The position numbers and the translations under genes are program-made. From positions 157,975,792-158,039,791 of the forward strand of contig OZ023266.1 in NCBI GenBank assembly GCA_964006375.1: DNA of 64,000 nt, read 5' to 3'. This DNA comes from Tillus elongatus (lineage: Eukaryota; Arthropoda; Insecta; Coleoptera; Cleridae). The notes under the pieces were generated by a model that worked only from the letters and a program-made list of their open reading frames with translations, did not search any database and was not told the origin of the DNA. Shown here piece after piece: positions 1 through 11,229 of this stretch (positions are counted from its first letter, which is position 1; every line of letters begins with the position of its first letter).

Positions 1-265
1 AGTACCGTACTCACAAATTAAAATATTCGTACAGCGAATAAATCGTTACTTTCAGCAAATATTGCTTTATCTCTCTCTTAAAAGCCTTGTATGTCCAAAG
101 TGTTATAAGAAATAGGAAGCTTGTTGTTTAGTTTTACCGCGCAAATTTAAGTTGTAAGACTGCAGTCTTGTATGTCACAAGGAAGCTGGCATGACTGCAG
201 TGTATTGTACGCATGTCCCATCCCTCGAAGAGAGGGTACCTGCAATGTTCAATACCGGGACAGGG
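1..265. other. AT-rich sequence, nothing recognised
   Basis: No coding, RNA or repeat feature that I can support. The sequence has no long open frame and runs directly into the tandem repeat that starts near 266. Confidence 0.4.
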
Positions 266-495
266 CCTATTCGGTCATCGCATCAGCTTCGAAGATCTTC
301 TGCACCGAGTGCATTTGATTTGTACACGAGCACGCGTTGTGCTATTACACGTTCAGCCTATATATAATGCCTATCATTAGTATATAGGTTTTATGGCTTT
401 AAAGCCTATTCGTTCAACACATAACCTTCGAAGATCTTCTGCACCGAGTGCATTTGATTTGTACACGAGCACGCGTTGTGCTATTACACGTTCAG

Positions 496-569
<74 letters not shown>

Positions 570-680
570 GCATATCATTGGTATATAGGTTATATGGCTT
601 TAAAGCCTATTCGTTTAACACATCAGCTTCGAAGAGCTTCTGCACCGAGTGCATTTGTGGTATTACACGTATATCAATAG
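266..680 (+). repeat. Tandem repeat, about 139-bp period, three units
   Basis: Three copies of a unit begin at about 266 (cctattcggtcatcgcatca), 405 and 606. Units 1 and 2 are 139 bp apart. The third is displaced by a further ~62 bp because the (TA)n stretch inside unit 2 has expanded. Each unit carries cttcgaaga(t/g)cttctgcaccgagtgcattt, and most carry a variant of ttacacgttcagcc. It looks like a short satellite fragment or the terminal repeats of an unidentified mobile element. The open frames across it are artefacts of the repeat. Confidence 0.75.
498..567. repeat. (TA)n microsatellite within the 139-bp repeat
   Basis: About 70 bp of uninterrupted TA sits at the position where the neighbouring unit has only about 8 bp (tatatata before atgcctatc). 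This shows in-place expansion after the tandem unit had duplicated. Confidence 0.95.
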
Positions 681-1261
681 TATATAGTTTTATTGTTTTT
701 AAATATATAACTACGTTAAGTGTTTCCGAGAGATTTTATTCCATAACACGATACAGTCCATTTAATTACGTAAGTAGCGGTAACTACAATCCACGAACCA
801 TACACAACCATAACACTTGTTATAGAGTCTAGCTCCGATATAGTCAATTCCCTGTTGTGCCCGCTTCAATCGATGCAAAGGCGTTTGCAACGCCTTCCTA
901 TTTCTTGTGTTGTAGTCATAGTACACATCATTTGTTCTAAAGTCACTTATATGTTGATGCACGTATATCAAACAGTTATACACAAACAAAGATGTAACAG
1001 TCAATATTCCAAGTTCCCTAGATGAATCCCTACATGAATCAAGCACAACACTCTCACCGCCCTCTTCTACAGAACAAAAACACCATGAGCATCCACAGAA
1101 TAGCTAGGTATAGGGATCCTTGAAGTAGGTGAACCTTATTTCCCATAGAATTCAAAAACCTTGTCAAACACCGGGCGTTCCATAAGAAAAACACAACTTT
1201 GAGGTGTCACACCTTTTTGAAACATATACACGTGAGAGCCCGTGGCGTATGCGGTGGGCCA

Positions 1262-1263
<2 letters not shown>
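681..1263. other. Unclassified sequence
   Basis: Short open frames only, with no similarity I recognise, no inverted repeats and no RNA gene signature. Confidence 0.35.

Positions 1264-1351
<88 letters not shown>
1264..1351. repeat. (TA)n microsatellite
   Basis: About 88 bp of pure TA. It is followed by aaattcaaacggacc, which resembles the sequence that follows (TA)n at 5521 and 25404, so it probably marks the border of a dispersed repeat. Confidence 0.95.
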
Positions 1352-1354
<3 letters not shown>

Positions 1355-2060
1355 TCAAACGGACCTTAAGTATCGGTTTTGGGGGTCCGAATTAATCGCG
1401 TCTTACCATCTTTACATCTCCAGTAGTGAATTTTCTTAATGAAAATTCACTAAAATACGATTATCAAATAGTTGTACAAAAACACCAATACTTTCAATTC
1501 AAATTAAAACCGAACAAGTTCCGATAATCTAAAAATAGTTTTAAATTACATATCAATCTTAATATTTTACAGTCTATAATAGACAGACCACTCACATATC
1601 CAGCAATTACTGCTCAATCAGTGCACAATGCAACCGTCATTTGGGGGGGGGGGTGTACGTAATGCAGGCAGTGGCGTGCTTACTAGTCCAATTAACGTCC
1701 TGTACATTTAATTGACGAAATTAATGTAGACGCGACTTCCGCGTTAATATACTTCAAATTAGATATTGCGTAATTGACTGGAACACTTGGTCGTTATTGT
1801 GGGGAGCTGATATGGGGATCATTTATCTAAATACATAATACATAAGGTGTATGTATGCAGGAATGAGTATCTAAGGGGAGATCGCGCTCAAAATTAATGG
1901 TTCAGTAAATATAAAGTGGAATTTAGTAACTAACTCATAGATTATTTCAGTTTTTTTTTCTCATTAAAGCAAACAACCACCAAGAGTCATTAGTATACAT
2001 AATCATTTACATAAAAATAAGATTTTACCCTTTTAAACTTTTTATTTCTCGGTTTAGAAA
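1352..2060. other. Degenerate repeat border then unclassified sequence
   Basis: The first ~110 bp contain a diverged copy of the repeat that elsewhere reads gaccccggatatgtgttct; it ends in a small palindrome around 1425-1452 (gtgaattttc...gaaaattcac). A 10-base G run lies at about 1644. Nothing else was recognised. Confidence 0.4.
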
Positions 2061-2074
2061 ACTAACAAAAAAAA

Positions 2075-2405
2075 TCTCTGGACGCAGCAAGTGGGTTATG
2101 GTAACGAATTTTTTTTAAAATATTTTTAATAGCAAATGTCTTTCTTTGATGAAAGCAGGCATCAAACTTGGTTGCATATATAGTAGAAACAATGTACCAA
2201 ATTTCATTGAAATAAATTTATTGTTTGAAAATATATAAACATTTTTTCTAAAGTCTGGATACAGCAAATGAGTTATGGAAGTGAATTTCCATAAAAATGT
2301 TTTTAATAGCAAATACGAGCAGGCATCAATCTGATTACCGGTATAGCCTATGTAGTGGAAACAATGAACTATATTTTATCAAAATTACTTATTGTTTGAA
2401 AATAT
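2075..2405 (+). repeat. Two partial copies of the GCAGCAAG inverted-repeat family
   Basis: Copies start at about 2078 (ctggacgcagcaagtgggtt) and 2255 (ctggatacagcaaatgagtt). Each is followed by the family body (aatagcaaatgtctttctt, gtagaaacaatg, ttattgtttgaaaatat). Neither has the reverse-complement right end seen in complete copies such as 20925-21234, so both are truncated. Confidence 0.7.
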
Positions 2406-2408
2406 ACA

Positions 2409-2822
2409 AAAAGTGCTTGAAAGCTGTCTATTTGAAGCCATATCCCCATTAAACCCTGCCTACCCGCACAGCACCCCTATTTGCCCCAGGTCAGGTCAGG
2501 TCTTACTTCCTTGGGGGGTATGAACAAGAAGTTTCCTGCAACGAGGGTGGTTGTATGCACACGGGAGGGGTGGGGGTGGTATTGCACACGACGAAGCAGA
2601 CACCCCCCGGTTCGAATTGTTGCAGGGGTTGGAGGGTGGCTGCTTCATCGTGGGGATTTTCCTTCCCCCTCGCGTGCATACAACCACGCTCGCTGCATAA
2701 ACCACAAGAAAAATGTCTCCAAGAAAGTTACGGCACCTGGGGGGATAGGGGTGCTGTGCGGGGTAGGCAGGGTTTAAGGGGGATATGGCTTCAAGATGTG
2801 AAAAATACAGCTTTCAAGCCCG
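2409..2822. mobile_element. Foldback (hairpin) element, about 410 bp
   Basis: The two ends are long imperfect inverted repeats. The left arm reads gcttgaaagctgt, then gaagccatatcccc, taaaccctgcctac and gcacagcacccctat. The right arm reads the reverse complement of the same blocks in the same order (about 2730-2818). The arms continue inward: the block gtatgcacacgggagggg on the left pairs with ccccctcgcgtgcatac on the right. There is no coding capacity; the open frames here are stem shadows. This fits a MITE or foldback transposon. Confidence 0.75.
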
Positions 2823-3973
2823 TTTTATTCGAATTTTCTGCTCATATTTCCTTTTTACTACCTACCCCACCCAGCACCCCTACTCACTCCTGGTCCCGTA
2901 ACTTCCTCGGGGGGGGGGGGGGGCGATATGGTGGTCGGAGTTGATTGAACAAGAATTTTTTCTTGGGGTTTGTGGATCCAGGGGGAGCCTAGGCAGGTTT
3001 CTAGAAACAGTTTTTTGAAAATCGTTCAGGAGCTAAACATGTGGTACCAGTTCGATGTTGTGTCCGTTGATTGTAATCGGAATTGGTTCTTTGTTTATTT
3101 TACCTACGATCATCCATTTTGTTTTTTGATGTTTACATTGATGATTAACCTAACATATTTAAAATATGGTTATAAATATTAAGTATCGAAAATAAATATT
3201 GGACAATGGTTCTAAATGAATATTGTGAGTTAATGACTTTCTTTACTCTTCATCTCCTATATGGAAAATTTGAGGTAAATGAAATTACATAATATTATGC
3301 AGTAGTTTAAAAGGTACCCATAAACAGACTTTCAGCGTAAATTATAAAAAATTTAATTTCAAAATTTTGTATTGTTTATATTTATTTATTTCATTTTCAA
3401 AAAGGTTGAATACAGCAATAGTAAATAAGTGTTGAAAAGAGTTTAGGTGCAGCAAGTGCGTTATGGTAGCGAATTTTCGTAAAAGTATCCCAAATGGTGA
3501 TAATTCAATTTCCCATTAAACTAGAATCTTCAGTTTGAATACATACTAAAACCTATATAAAAGCAGCGTGGGTACTAAATTTTAAAAATAACACAACGAG
3601 CTTCACAGGCAACGACAAATTTGTTTTATAAACCATTTTTGTTATTTTGTTTGCAAAAACTGGTTCGATTAAGCTGGCTAAAACCAATCATCTAAGCGAC
3701 TAATAAGAAAAATACCTGCCACGTTTATAATTTGACAGGTACATTCGTTTTGTAAATAAAAATTAAATTTTCGGTAAATTTGCAGATTAGCACACGGGTG
3801 AATTTTAGAAAAAAAAACATGCTTAGATCTCCTTCTGGATGCACAAACCACAAGAAATATTTCTTGCAAACAGCCCCCAAGAAAGTTACGGGACCACAAG
3901 TGAATAGGGGTGTTGGGCAGGGAAGAAGATAAAAAGGAAATGTGAGCGGAAAGTCCGAAAAAAAAACAGGCTA
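2817..3973. mobile_element. Inverted-repeat (foldback) element, about 1.16 kb
   Basis: The left arm (about 2817-2985) and right arm (about 3828-3973) are reverse complements over ~150 bp, sharing tcatatttcctttttact, agcacccctact, ggtcccgtaactt and ttcttggggtttgtgg. The central segment has no recognised gene and includes a fragment of the GCAGCAAG family at about 3449. A further arm-like copy (cccgtaactttcttgcggg) lies outside at 4060-4110. The left arm begins where the previous foldback ends, so the two may be one older composite. Confidence 0.6.
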
Positions 3974-4365
3974 GTTGGACCTCTATAAGCTGCCTTTATC
4001 CCATTTTGCAGCTATACCTCCTTAAAATTCCGTTTATCCCGCCTACAACTCCTATATTCACCGCAGGTCCCGTAACTTTCTTGCGGGTTGTTCCCAAAAA
4101 ACTCTTCTTGTTTACATTGTTCTTGTTTATCGGTTGAGGGCGGTTGTAGGCATGCAGAAGGGAAAGGGGAACCCCTGTGACAAAGCAGCGAACCAAGATT
4201 TCCAATTTATGTTTAAATAGTTACCCCATTTTATTTGTTTAAAATATTTTTCCAAAAATGAAAGTTAGGTTGTCTTGTTTGTCAGTCTTACATAGAGAGC
4301 TAAAATATTTCGTCATTTTCAAAAAGTGTGGATACAGCAACAGTAAAAAGTGTTGAAAACGGGTC
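3974..4365. other. Isolated foldback arm and unclassified sequence
   Basis: About 4040-4165 repeats the arm of the preceding element (caggtcccgtaactttcttg). No partner arm was found downstream. The rest is AT-rich and unassigned. Confidence 0.4.
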
Positions 4366-4947
4366 GGGGTGCAGCAAATACATTATGGTAGAGAATTTTT
4401 GTAAAAATATTTAAAATCCGATAACTGTATTTCCTATTAAGCCAGAAGCTTCAATCTTGAACCGTAGTAATACCTATGTAAACGCAGCGTGGGTACTAAA
4501 TTAAAGACAAATAACATAATGAGCTTCGCAGATAACTACAAGTTGATTTTTAAAAACTTTTGTTGTTTTTTTGTTTACAAAAACTAGTTCGACTGGGTTG
4601 ACTAAAACAAAACCATCCAAGCAATTAAAAGGACACCTACTATAATTATGATTTGGCAGGAAGGTACATTCCCTTTGTAAATAATTAATTTTTTTCTATA
4701 AAACTTTTGTGACTTTAATGAAACTTGTAACACAGTTCTTTTTAAAGAGAATTGCAGTACTTACATATATCTCTACCCAATTATGGAAAATAGAAACTTC
4801 TTCAAATGATCGCTAGCTGGGACCTCTAAAACCGGTCTCCCAGGTCCATTTAAATTTAAAGAATTAGTTTTAATAATATACCTTACTAATAGTGTACAAT
4901 TCTTATGAAAATTCACTACTATAATGCACTTGCTGCGTCCCGAACAT
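4366..4947. repeat. Dispersed repeat, GCAGCAAG-ended, shorter relative of the 1.2-kb repeat
   Basis: The left end is ggtgcagcaaatacattatgg. The right end is the reverse complement form, taatgcacttgctgcgtccc. The right two thirds (about 4560-4947) align with 47030-47477 and 56090-56409, sharing tttggcag, gttctttttaaagaga, ctacagatat-like and gggacctctaaaa blocks. No protein is encoded. Confidence 0.65.
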
Positions 4948-5129
4948 TTTCTGACTTCAAGAGTCATCAACATATTTTTAAATGCTTATCACTTTTTTCC
5001 TTTCCACATAGATCTGAACATCACCCTACGTTATATAGAAGCAATTTTCCTACCAAATTTTACTACAATAGATTTATTATCTCGCAGAAGACAAGAAATT
5101 CGCTAATATGATCTTAAGTGCATAAAAAA

Positions 5130-5420
5130 AAGTTCGGGCCGCAGCAAGTGCCTTATGGTAGTGAATTTTCATTAAAATGTGTTTAATAGCAAATATGTGT
5201 GTCTTTTTTAAGAAAGCAGGTATCACATTTGGTTACCAGTATAACCTATATAGTACAAACAATGTGCCATGTTTCATCAAAATAACTTTATTGTTTGAAA
5301 ATGTACAAGAATTTCCGAAAGTAAACTTAAAGTGTTCCCAAAAAAACTCGTTTCTTGGTCAACCTTATAGGTTAATAGCAGATTGTGCCACTTGCAAAAG
5401 GAAGGTCAGTTTAATCCAAA
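5130..5420 (+). repeat. GCAGCAAG-family copy, right end missing
   Basis: It starts gggccgcagcaagtgcctta and continues through the family body (aatagcaaatatgtgtgtc, ggttaccagtataacctata, caacct-tataggttaatagc). The right terminal repeat is replaced by unrelated sequence and (TA)n. Confidence 0.75.
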
Positions 5421-5441
5421 TCAGCCCATTATTTTTTTGAG

Positions 5442-5442
<1 letters not shown>

Positions 5443-5521
<79 letters not shown>
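5443..5521. repeat. (TA)n microsatellite
   Basis: About 79 bp of pure TA separating a truncated GCAGCAAG-family copy from a copy of the gaccccggatatg repeat. Confidence 0.95.
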
Positions 5522-5523
<2 letters not shown>

Positions 5524-5655
5524 TAAAACTGACCCCGGATATGTGTTCTGGGGGGGCTTAATTAGCGCACATTTGAAGGATTTTTTTCAAAATTCAAAAG
5601 TCGGGATCTCCTCATTAGTGATTTTTTTTTAAAGAAAATTCTCTAAAAGGGTGTG
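5522..5655 (+). repeat. Copy of the GACCCCGGATATG dispersed repeat
   Basis: The consensus seen across copies is gaccccggatatgtgttct, a G-run, ttagcgc-catttgaag, aaaagtcgggatctcctcat and tagtgaattttt. Other copies are at 1352, 19890, 20818, 25404, 44540 (minus) and, more diverged, 52790 and 58550. The copies at 1352, 5522, 25404 and 44540 abut (TA)n. Class unknown. Confidence 0.65.
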
Positions 5656-6197
<542 letters not shown>

Positions 6198-6458
6198 ACT
6201 AATATTGTTGATTACCGATAATACCTTTTTTAAACAGTCAATATTCAATAACAGAGAACTTTATTCTTTAAGATGTTTACAGTACAGATCCTAGATTCTA
6301 ACTAACTAAAACTTACAGTAAATTATGTACATAGAAGGAGAATGATATATAATATTTTATGCAAGATTGCTATAACGTCTGCGACAATAACAACCATGCC
6401 GTGAGAACGCTGATTCACACAGTTTTTATGTAACGGACTATTACAGTTGGTGATATAA

Positions 6459-6460
<2 letters not shown>
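6198..6460 (-). mobile_element. Extra LTR copy of the errantivirus-like element
   Basis: This 263-bp block reads the same, base for base, as the left LTR of the provirus at 6535-6797. Both edges abut (TA)n: it begins actaatattgttg and ends gatataact. It differs from the right LTR (13543-13802) at three single positions and one 3-bp gap. It is either a solo LTR from an older insertion or a duplicate of the provirus border; identity to only one of the two LTRs favours duplication or assembly duplication. Confidence 0.85.

Positions 6461-6534
<74 letters not shown>
6461..6534. repeat. (TA)n microsatellite between two LTR copies
   Basis: 74 bp of pure TA separate two identical LTRs. Confidence 0.95.
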
Positions 6535-6535
<1 letters not shown>

Positions 6536-6797
6536 CTAATATTGTTGATTACCGATAATACCTTTTTTAAACAGTCAATATTCAATAACAGAGAACTTTA
6601 TTCTTTAAGATGTTTACAGTACAGATCCTAGATTCTAACTAACTAAAACTTACAGTAAATTATGTACATAGAAGGAGAATGATATATAATATTTTATGCA
6701 AGATTGCTATAACGTCTGCGACAATAACAACCATGCCGTGAGAACGCTGATTCACACAGTTTTTATGTAACGGACTATTACAGTTGGTGATATAACT
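6535..6797 (-). repeat. 3' LTR of the errantivirus-like element
   Basis: 263 bp. On the minus strand it begins AGTTATATCACC immediately after a purine tract and ends at (TA)n. It contains aataaag-like and ttatgtaac blocks; I could not fix the promoter or the polyadenylation site with confidence. Confidence 0.9.
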
Positions 6798-6808
6798 CCC
6801 CATCCTTA
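6798..6808 (-). promoter_or_regulatory. Polypurine tract (plus-strand primer)
   Basis: Minus-strand AAGGATGGGG directly precedes the 3' LTR start AGTTATATC. A purine-rich run abutting the 3' LTR is the expected primer for plus-strand DNA synthesis. It overlaps the last codons of env. Confidence 0.75.
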
Positions 6809-7498
6809 AAACGAAGCTCCTCCTGGAAGCTGAGTTGTTGACCTGCCGGGTGCCGGTTGAATTTCTGGTTCATCAGCTGACACCTGTTTATTTTTGTGAG
6901 CCTGAAACCACTTCACGAAAAAATAGATAATCAAAATTAAGAACACAATGTAAAGCACTATTGTCCATAAACTAGGGGTGTAATAATTTGGGTTCAACTC
7001 TCCTGAAATGGGTATGATGGGATGTGCTGAAATATCTTTCAGGTTGAGGGTCTTCAAGTCGATCTTGAGTGTGGGTATATTCTCTTCTTTTAATTTTAGT
7101 GACAACTCGTTAAATAACAACGGTTTTCCAAATGTTTTCTCCAGGAACGCTAATTCTTGTTGTCTGAAGAATATCTTGCAGCCCTTTTCCTTCAGCAAGT
7201 AGATTCCCTTAAGTTTTCTGGTGACTGTTTCTTTTTGGCAATTAATTTCTAGAGTTTCTTCTGTGGGAAATACTGCCAAATATTGGTTTATTTCAGGAAT
7301 AATTTCGATGTTGTTGCTTTTTATGTCCAGTTTGATGAACTGGCATTGAGAAGAGTTTCCTGTGGTGAGCACTTGTTCTTCGCATAAGGCCCTATGGTTA
7401 GTTTGTATTTTATTCGAGCAGTGAAATATTTCGCCTTCGGTACATATGTCACTGAGAGCCTTTACAATTTTATTATTGGGGTTTTTAATTGATTTCAA
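6806..7498 (-). pseudogene. env: Env-like glycoprotein, C-terminal part with membrane anchor (downstream of a nonsense codon)
   Basis: This 230-residue open stretch holds the membrane-proximal half of an insect retroelement Env of the baculovirus F-like type. A single strong hydrophobic segment (about residues 175-200, core IVLYIVFLILIIYFF) is followed by a charged cytoplasmic tail of ~35 residues. Several cysteines (CTEGEIFHC, CEEQ, QCQF, INCQKE) lie in the ectodomain. It is in the same frame as the upstream env segment and is separated from it by one TAA at 7565-7567 and about 22 sense codons. The methionine at 7498 is internal, not a true start. Its last residues overlap the polypurine tract region. 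The role would be envelope and membrane fusion; with the stop present, no anchored protein can be made. Confidence 0.8.
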
Positions 7499-7564
7499 TA
7501 AGTATTTGACATCAGGAATTATTGTTACGAATTCTGATTCATATTTTGTTGGAATTGGGAGTAA

Positions 7565-8410
7565 TTAGTGAAGTTCAAATATTTCCTCATAGTCAATAGG
7601 TACAGAAAGAAAATAGTGTATTATATCACCTTCTAATTTACAAGTAATTTTCATAATGGCTTCAAAATTTAATATGTTTTCGTATTTTAATTCATAAGGA
7701 AATTTTTCGTTATAAAATGAGGATATCTTTTGTAATTCTAAAAATAAATCATGAGGTTTCATTACGCTAGGATGAATAGTGTTGAGTTTACAAAATGTGA
7801 GAGAATTTTCAATATCTTGTAGTAAATTAAATATAATGTTGTACATCATGATCAATTGATTATACAAGTCTTTAGCAAAAAGAACATTTTGATGCGTAGC
7901 CACACCTTTAATTATTTCATTTAATTCGAGTATTCTTGATTTTAATAAAATCTGATTATGCCTAATATCCCCAATTGTGGTGTTGAATTTTTGTATAATG
8001 TTATGACTAACGCTATACTGCATCTTTAACTGTTCTTGTAATCGCAGCTGGTTTGTACGTAAATGTAATAAGATATCATCAATTCTTTTGCCGTCTGCTG
8101 CATCTAAATTACCGGTCACGTATTTAACTAATGTACCAAGTCCATTAATAAGACCTCTCTTATTTCTAATATTACTAGAATGAGTAAAAATATTTCTTAT
8201 CTTATCGTTAATATTACTATGGCTATATTGAACTATCTTTTCATAGTTTTCTAATTCTAGATTATAAACGCTATTATTTACACTAATTCTAATATTACTA
8301 TACTGGGTGTTTAAATTATTATACTCATCGTATAAAGGTTTTAAATCATAATAATGTACAAACGTGTGTTCTGTCCATTGCAACTTTGCGGGACCTAAAT
8401 TGATTGGCAA
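7565..8410 (-). pseudogene. env: Env-like glycoprotein, N-terminal part with cleavage site and fusion-peptide-like segment
   Basis: 281 codons of the F-like Env family found in errantiviruses. A furin-type basic site RNKR near residues 82-85 is followed at once by a Gly/Leu-rich segment (GLINGLGTLVKYVTG) in the position of a fusion peptide, and then by heptad-like helical sequence. There is no ATG at the left edge: the frame is already open from about 8488, overlaps the end of pol in another frame, and has no signal peptide, so expression would need a spliced leader. This is the usual arrangement for errantivirus env. The frame ends at a TAA that is not the natural end, because the same frame continues with the anchor-bearing part. 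Defective as read. Confidence 0.82.
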
Positions 8411-8436
8411 TAAGCCAAGGTTATGGCTGATGTCTC

Positions 8437-9078
8437 TTATTTCTGCTCCTTGTCCGATTGAGAGGGACCTGGAAGATTTTTAAACTTATAAGTTTGTTTT
8501 CTCGGCCTTCTGATATTTGATAAATGAATTTTTTCATGAGTATTGTGATGCTTAGGATTAATTTTTGCGGTTTTTAAATCGGTATTTACTGTAGTTATTT
8601 TTTCCGGTTTAAATTTATTTTTGGTTTTCGATTGCTTTTGTTTATTTTTAACAAATACTTGTTCCGGAATTTCGGGTAGTTCTTCCCTACTAATGTTACA
8701 CTTTTCAATTACTGTTTGTTTTTTCTCAAGTATTTTCTTATTTAAATTTTCATAGAGAAGCTTAATCTTCCCTTTGTGGTTTTCTATATAGTTATTAACA
8801 ATTTGTTTATCTATTTCTAAATTAAAAGGGGAATCTATTCCCAAATGACCAGTTATTATTTCATAGGGTTTAAGATTTGTTACAGAGTGTATTGTATTAT
8901 TGTAGGCTAACAATGCGTAATTTACTTTTATTTCTATGCTATCTTTTTTATATTCATTTTGGTTATTAAAAAGCCGTACATGCTCAATTAGAGTAGAATG
9001 AAAGCGTTCAATTAGTCTATTTGATTCTGGATGCTGTGAACTAATAAAATGTAATTTTACCTTATGGAGCTCAAATAA
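8437..9078 (-). pseudogene. pol: Integrase C-terminal portion of pol (after in-frame stop)
   Basis: This stretch continues the pol frame after the TAA at 9079-9081. It supplies the third catalytic acidic residue (E of IERFH, just after QHPESNRL). Counting the stop as one residue, the spacing from the previous Asp is exactly D35E. It then carries the integrase core end and a Lys-rich tail of ~100 residues (KKQTVIEK, KNKQKQSKTKNK), typical of a gypsy-type integrase C-terminus, ending in a TAA. The methionine near 8913 is internal. Integrase would insert the cDNA into the genome; here it is split. Confidence 0.85.
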
Positions 9079-11229
9079 TTATCTAAGTAAAGAGCTCTTA
9101 AATTCACCTGCATTATCCAGTATAATTTGTTCTGGTATACAGTGATGTGTAAAGTACTTTATTAAATTATTTACTATTTCTATAGCTTGTGCAGAATTTA
9201 ATTTGTAAGCTTGTGCATATTTTGAAAAAGAATCAATTATAGTTAAAAATTTTACATTTTCGAGTGATATGCAATCAATGTGTAATATTTGAAAAGGTCT
9301 GATTGCAGTAGGCGTGACATTAAATTTTAGATTTAATGGTCGTCGGTCATACTTTGTTATTTGACAAATTTCGCATTCATTAATATAAGTTTGAATAGAC
9401 TTCCTTTGATTAGGCCAATAGTATTTATTTTTAATTCGGTTTTCAGTTTCATCAATCCCTCTGTGATTAGTCTTACTTTCATGATAATTTTGAATTGTAT
9501 TTACAATTTCATCTTCGTTTACTATATCGATCAATTTTTGTGTACACTTAATCATATTAATTTCTGAGTTCTTAAAATACTTCTGAAGGACAGTACTAAA
9601 TTTTTCATACAATGGATCTTCAAAATATAAGTAATATTTTACTTTTGGCACTATGTAATCTTTTAAAAATTTAATAATTTCTTTCTCAGCATTATTCTTT
9701 GAAAACTGTACTAACATTCTTTGCTTATCTTTGAATAATTTTACAATTACCGGTATTGATGGTGAAAAGTTTACTTCTGAAATAATTATTTGATTTTTAC
9801 CAAAATTAACTGGACATTCGACTACTGGTACTCCAATTACAGGATTTTCGTGATTTGAATGAATAGTTATGTCATCGTCGACATTATTATCTATATCTTC
9901 AACCTCTACAATTAAAGATTGCGTTTCTTGATTATCGGTATTCTTAGCCTGAATTTCCTTATTAAAATTTTCCATGTATTTAAATATGCCACTTGAATCT
10001 TGTGCATTATTGTCATTTAAAATATTTAATTCTATACGGGATAAAGCGTCCGCATTTTTATTTAATGTTCCTTTTTTATAAGTAATTTCGTATTCATACT
10101 CTTCAAGCTTAAGGCGCCATCTAAGCATTTTAGAATTTGGCTCTTTTAACGAGAATAGCCATTGAAGTGGCTTATGGTCTGTTACTATTTGGAATTTTCT
10201 GCCATAAAGATATGGACGAAAATATTTTACAGCCCACACAATTGCCAATAATTCTTTCTCAATCGTTGAGTAGTTTGTCTCGGAAGTATTTAAGGTTCTT
10301 GACGCGTAAGCGCAAGGTAAATCGACACCAATTTTTCCTTGAGACAATACAGCACCAATAGCAAAATTGCTTGCGTCTGTAGTCAGTACAAAAGGCTTTG
10401 TGAAATCGGGGTATTGAAGGATCGGTTCGTTAATTAATAATTCTTTACACGTGTTGAAACAATTTAGATAATCGGGATTCTTTATATCTATAACCGCATC
10501 TTTCTTTAAACATTTAGTAAGGGGTTTTGTAACCTTAGCAAAATCTTTAATGAATCTTCTGTAATATCCCAGAAGTCCCAAGAAACCTTTTAATTGTTTC
10601 GTATTTTTTGGTATAGGGAAATTTTTAACAGCTTTAATTTTGTCTGGATTGGGCTTTACGCCAGATGGCGTCACAATATGTCCGAGATATGCTACCTCCT
10701 TTTTTAGGAATTCGGACTTGTCTAATTGTATTTTAAAATTTGCTTTGCTTAACCTCTCGAACACGTCTCGTAACCGAGATATATGTTCTTGTAAACTAGT
10801 GCTAAAAATTATAATGTCGTCCAGATAAACTAGACATTTTTCGTTGTGTATTCCACGTAAAATATTATCGATTACGCGCTGGAACGTGCTTGGACTACAT
10901 TTTAAGCCCATCGGCATTCTTAAAAATTCATAATGGCCATTCTGCACATTGAACGCGGTTTTTGGGATGTCATCTTCGAACATTTCGATCTGATGAAATC
11001 CGGATGCCAGATCCAATGTGGAAAAATATTGGCATCTACCCAATTTATCTAATAATTCATTAATATTCGGCAACGGATATTTGTCACCGATAGTTTTTTC
11101 GTTGAGCTTTCTATAGTCAATGACTATACGCCATTTACGCTCGCCTGAGGCATCTTGTTTTTTGGGAACAACCCAGATAGGAGAGGACCACGGAGAGAAA
11201 GATGGTCTTATTATTTTTTGCTCTAACAT
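9079..11229 (-). pseudogene. pol: Pol polyprotein: reverse transcriptase, RNase H and integrase N-terminal part
   Basis: 716 codons. RT spans residues ~1-220, with LDLASGFHQ (Asp73) and the catalytic YLDD at 135-138. RNase H begins near TTDASNFAIGAVL (~280), and its TDHKPL and KNADALSRI blocks follow. The integrase zinc finger HHCC is intact (HESKTNH...CEIC). The first two integrase catalytic residues are Asp652 (LHIDC) and Asp705 (ILDNAGEF). The frame stops prematurely at 9079-9081, before the catalytic Glu. The 5' edge is not a true start: RT motifs continue upstream in a neighbouring frame (11230-11428), across a run of nine A on the minus strand. As an enzyme set it would copy RNA to cDNA, degrade the RNA and integrate. 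Confidence 0.93.

Noticed and set aside
6198..6460. Ordinary old solo LTR
   Set aside because: It is identical to only one LTR of the adjacent provirus, which fits duplication better; kept as an open question in the findings.
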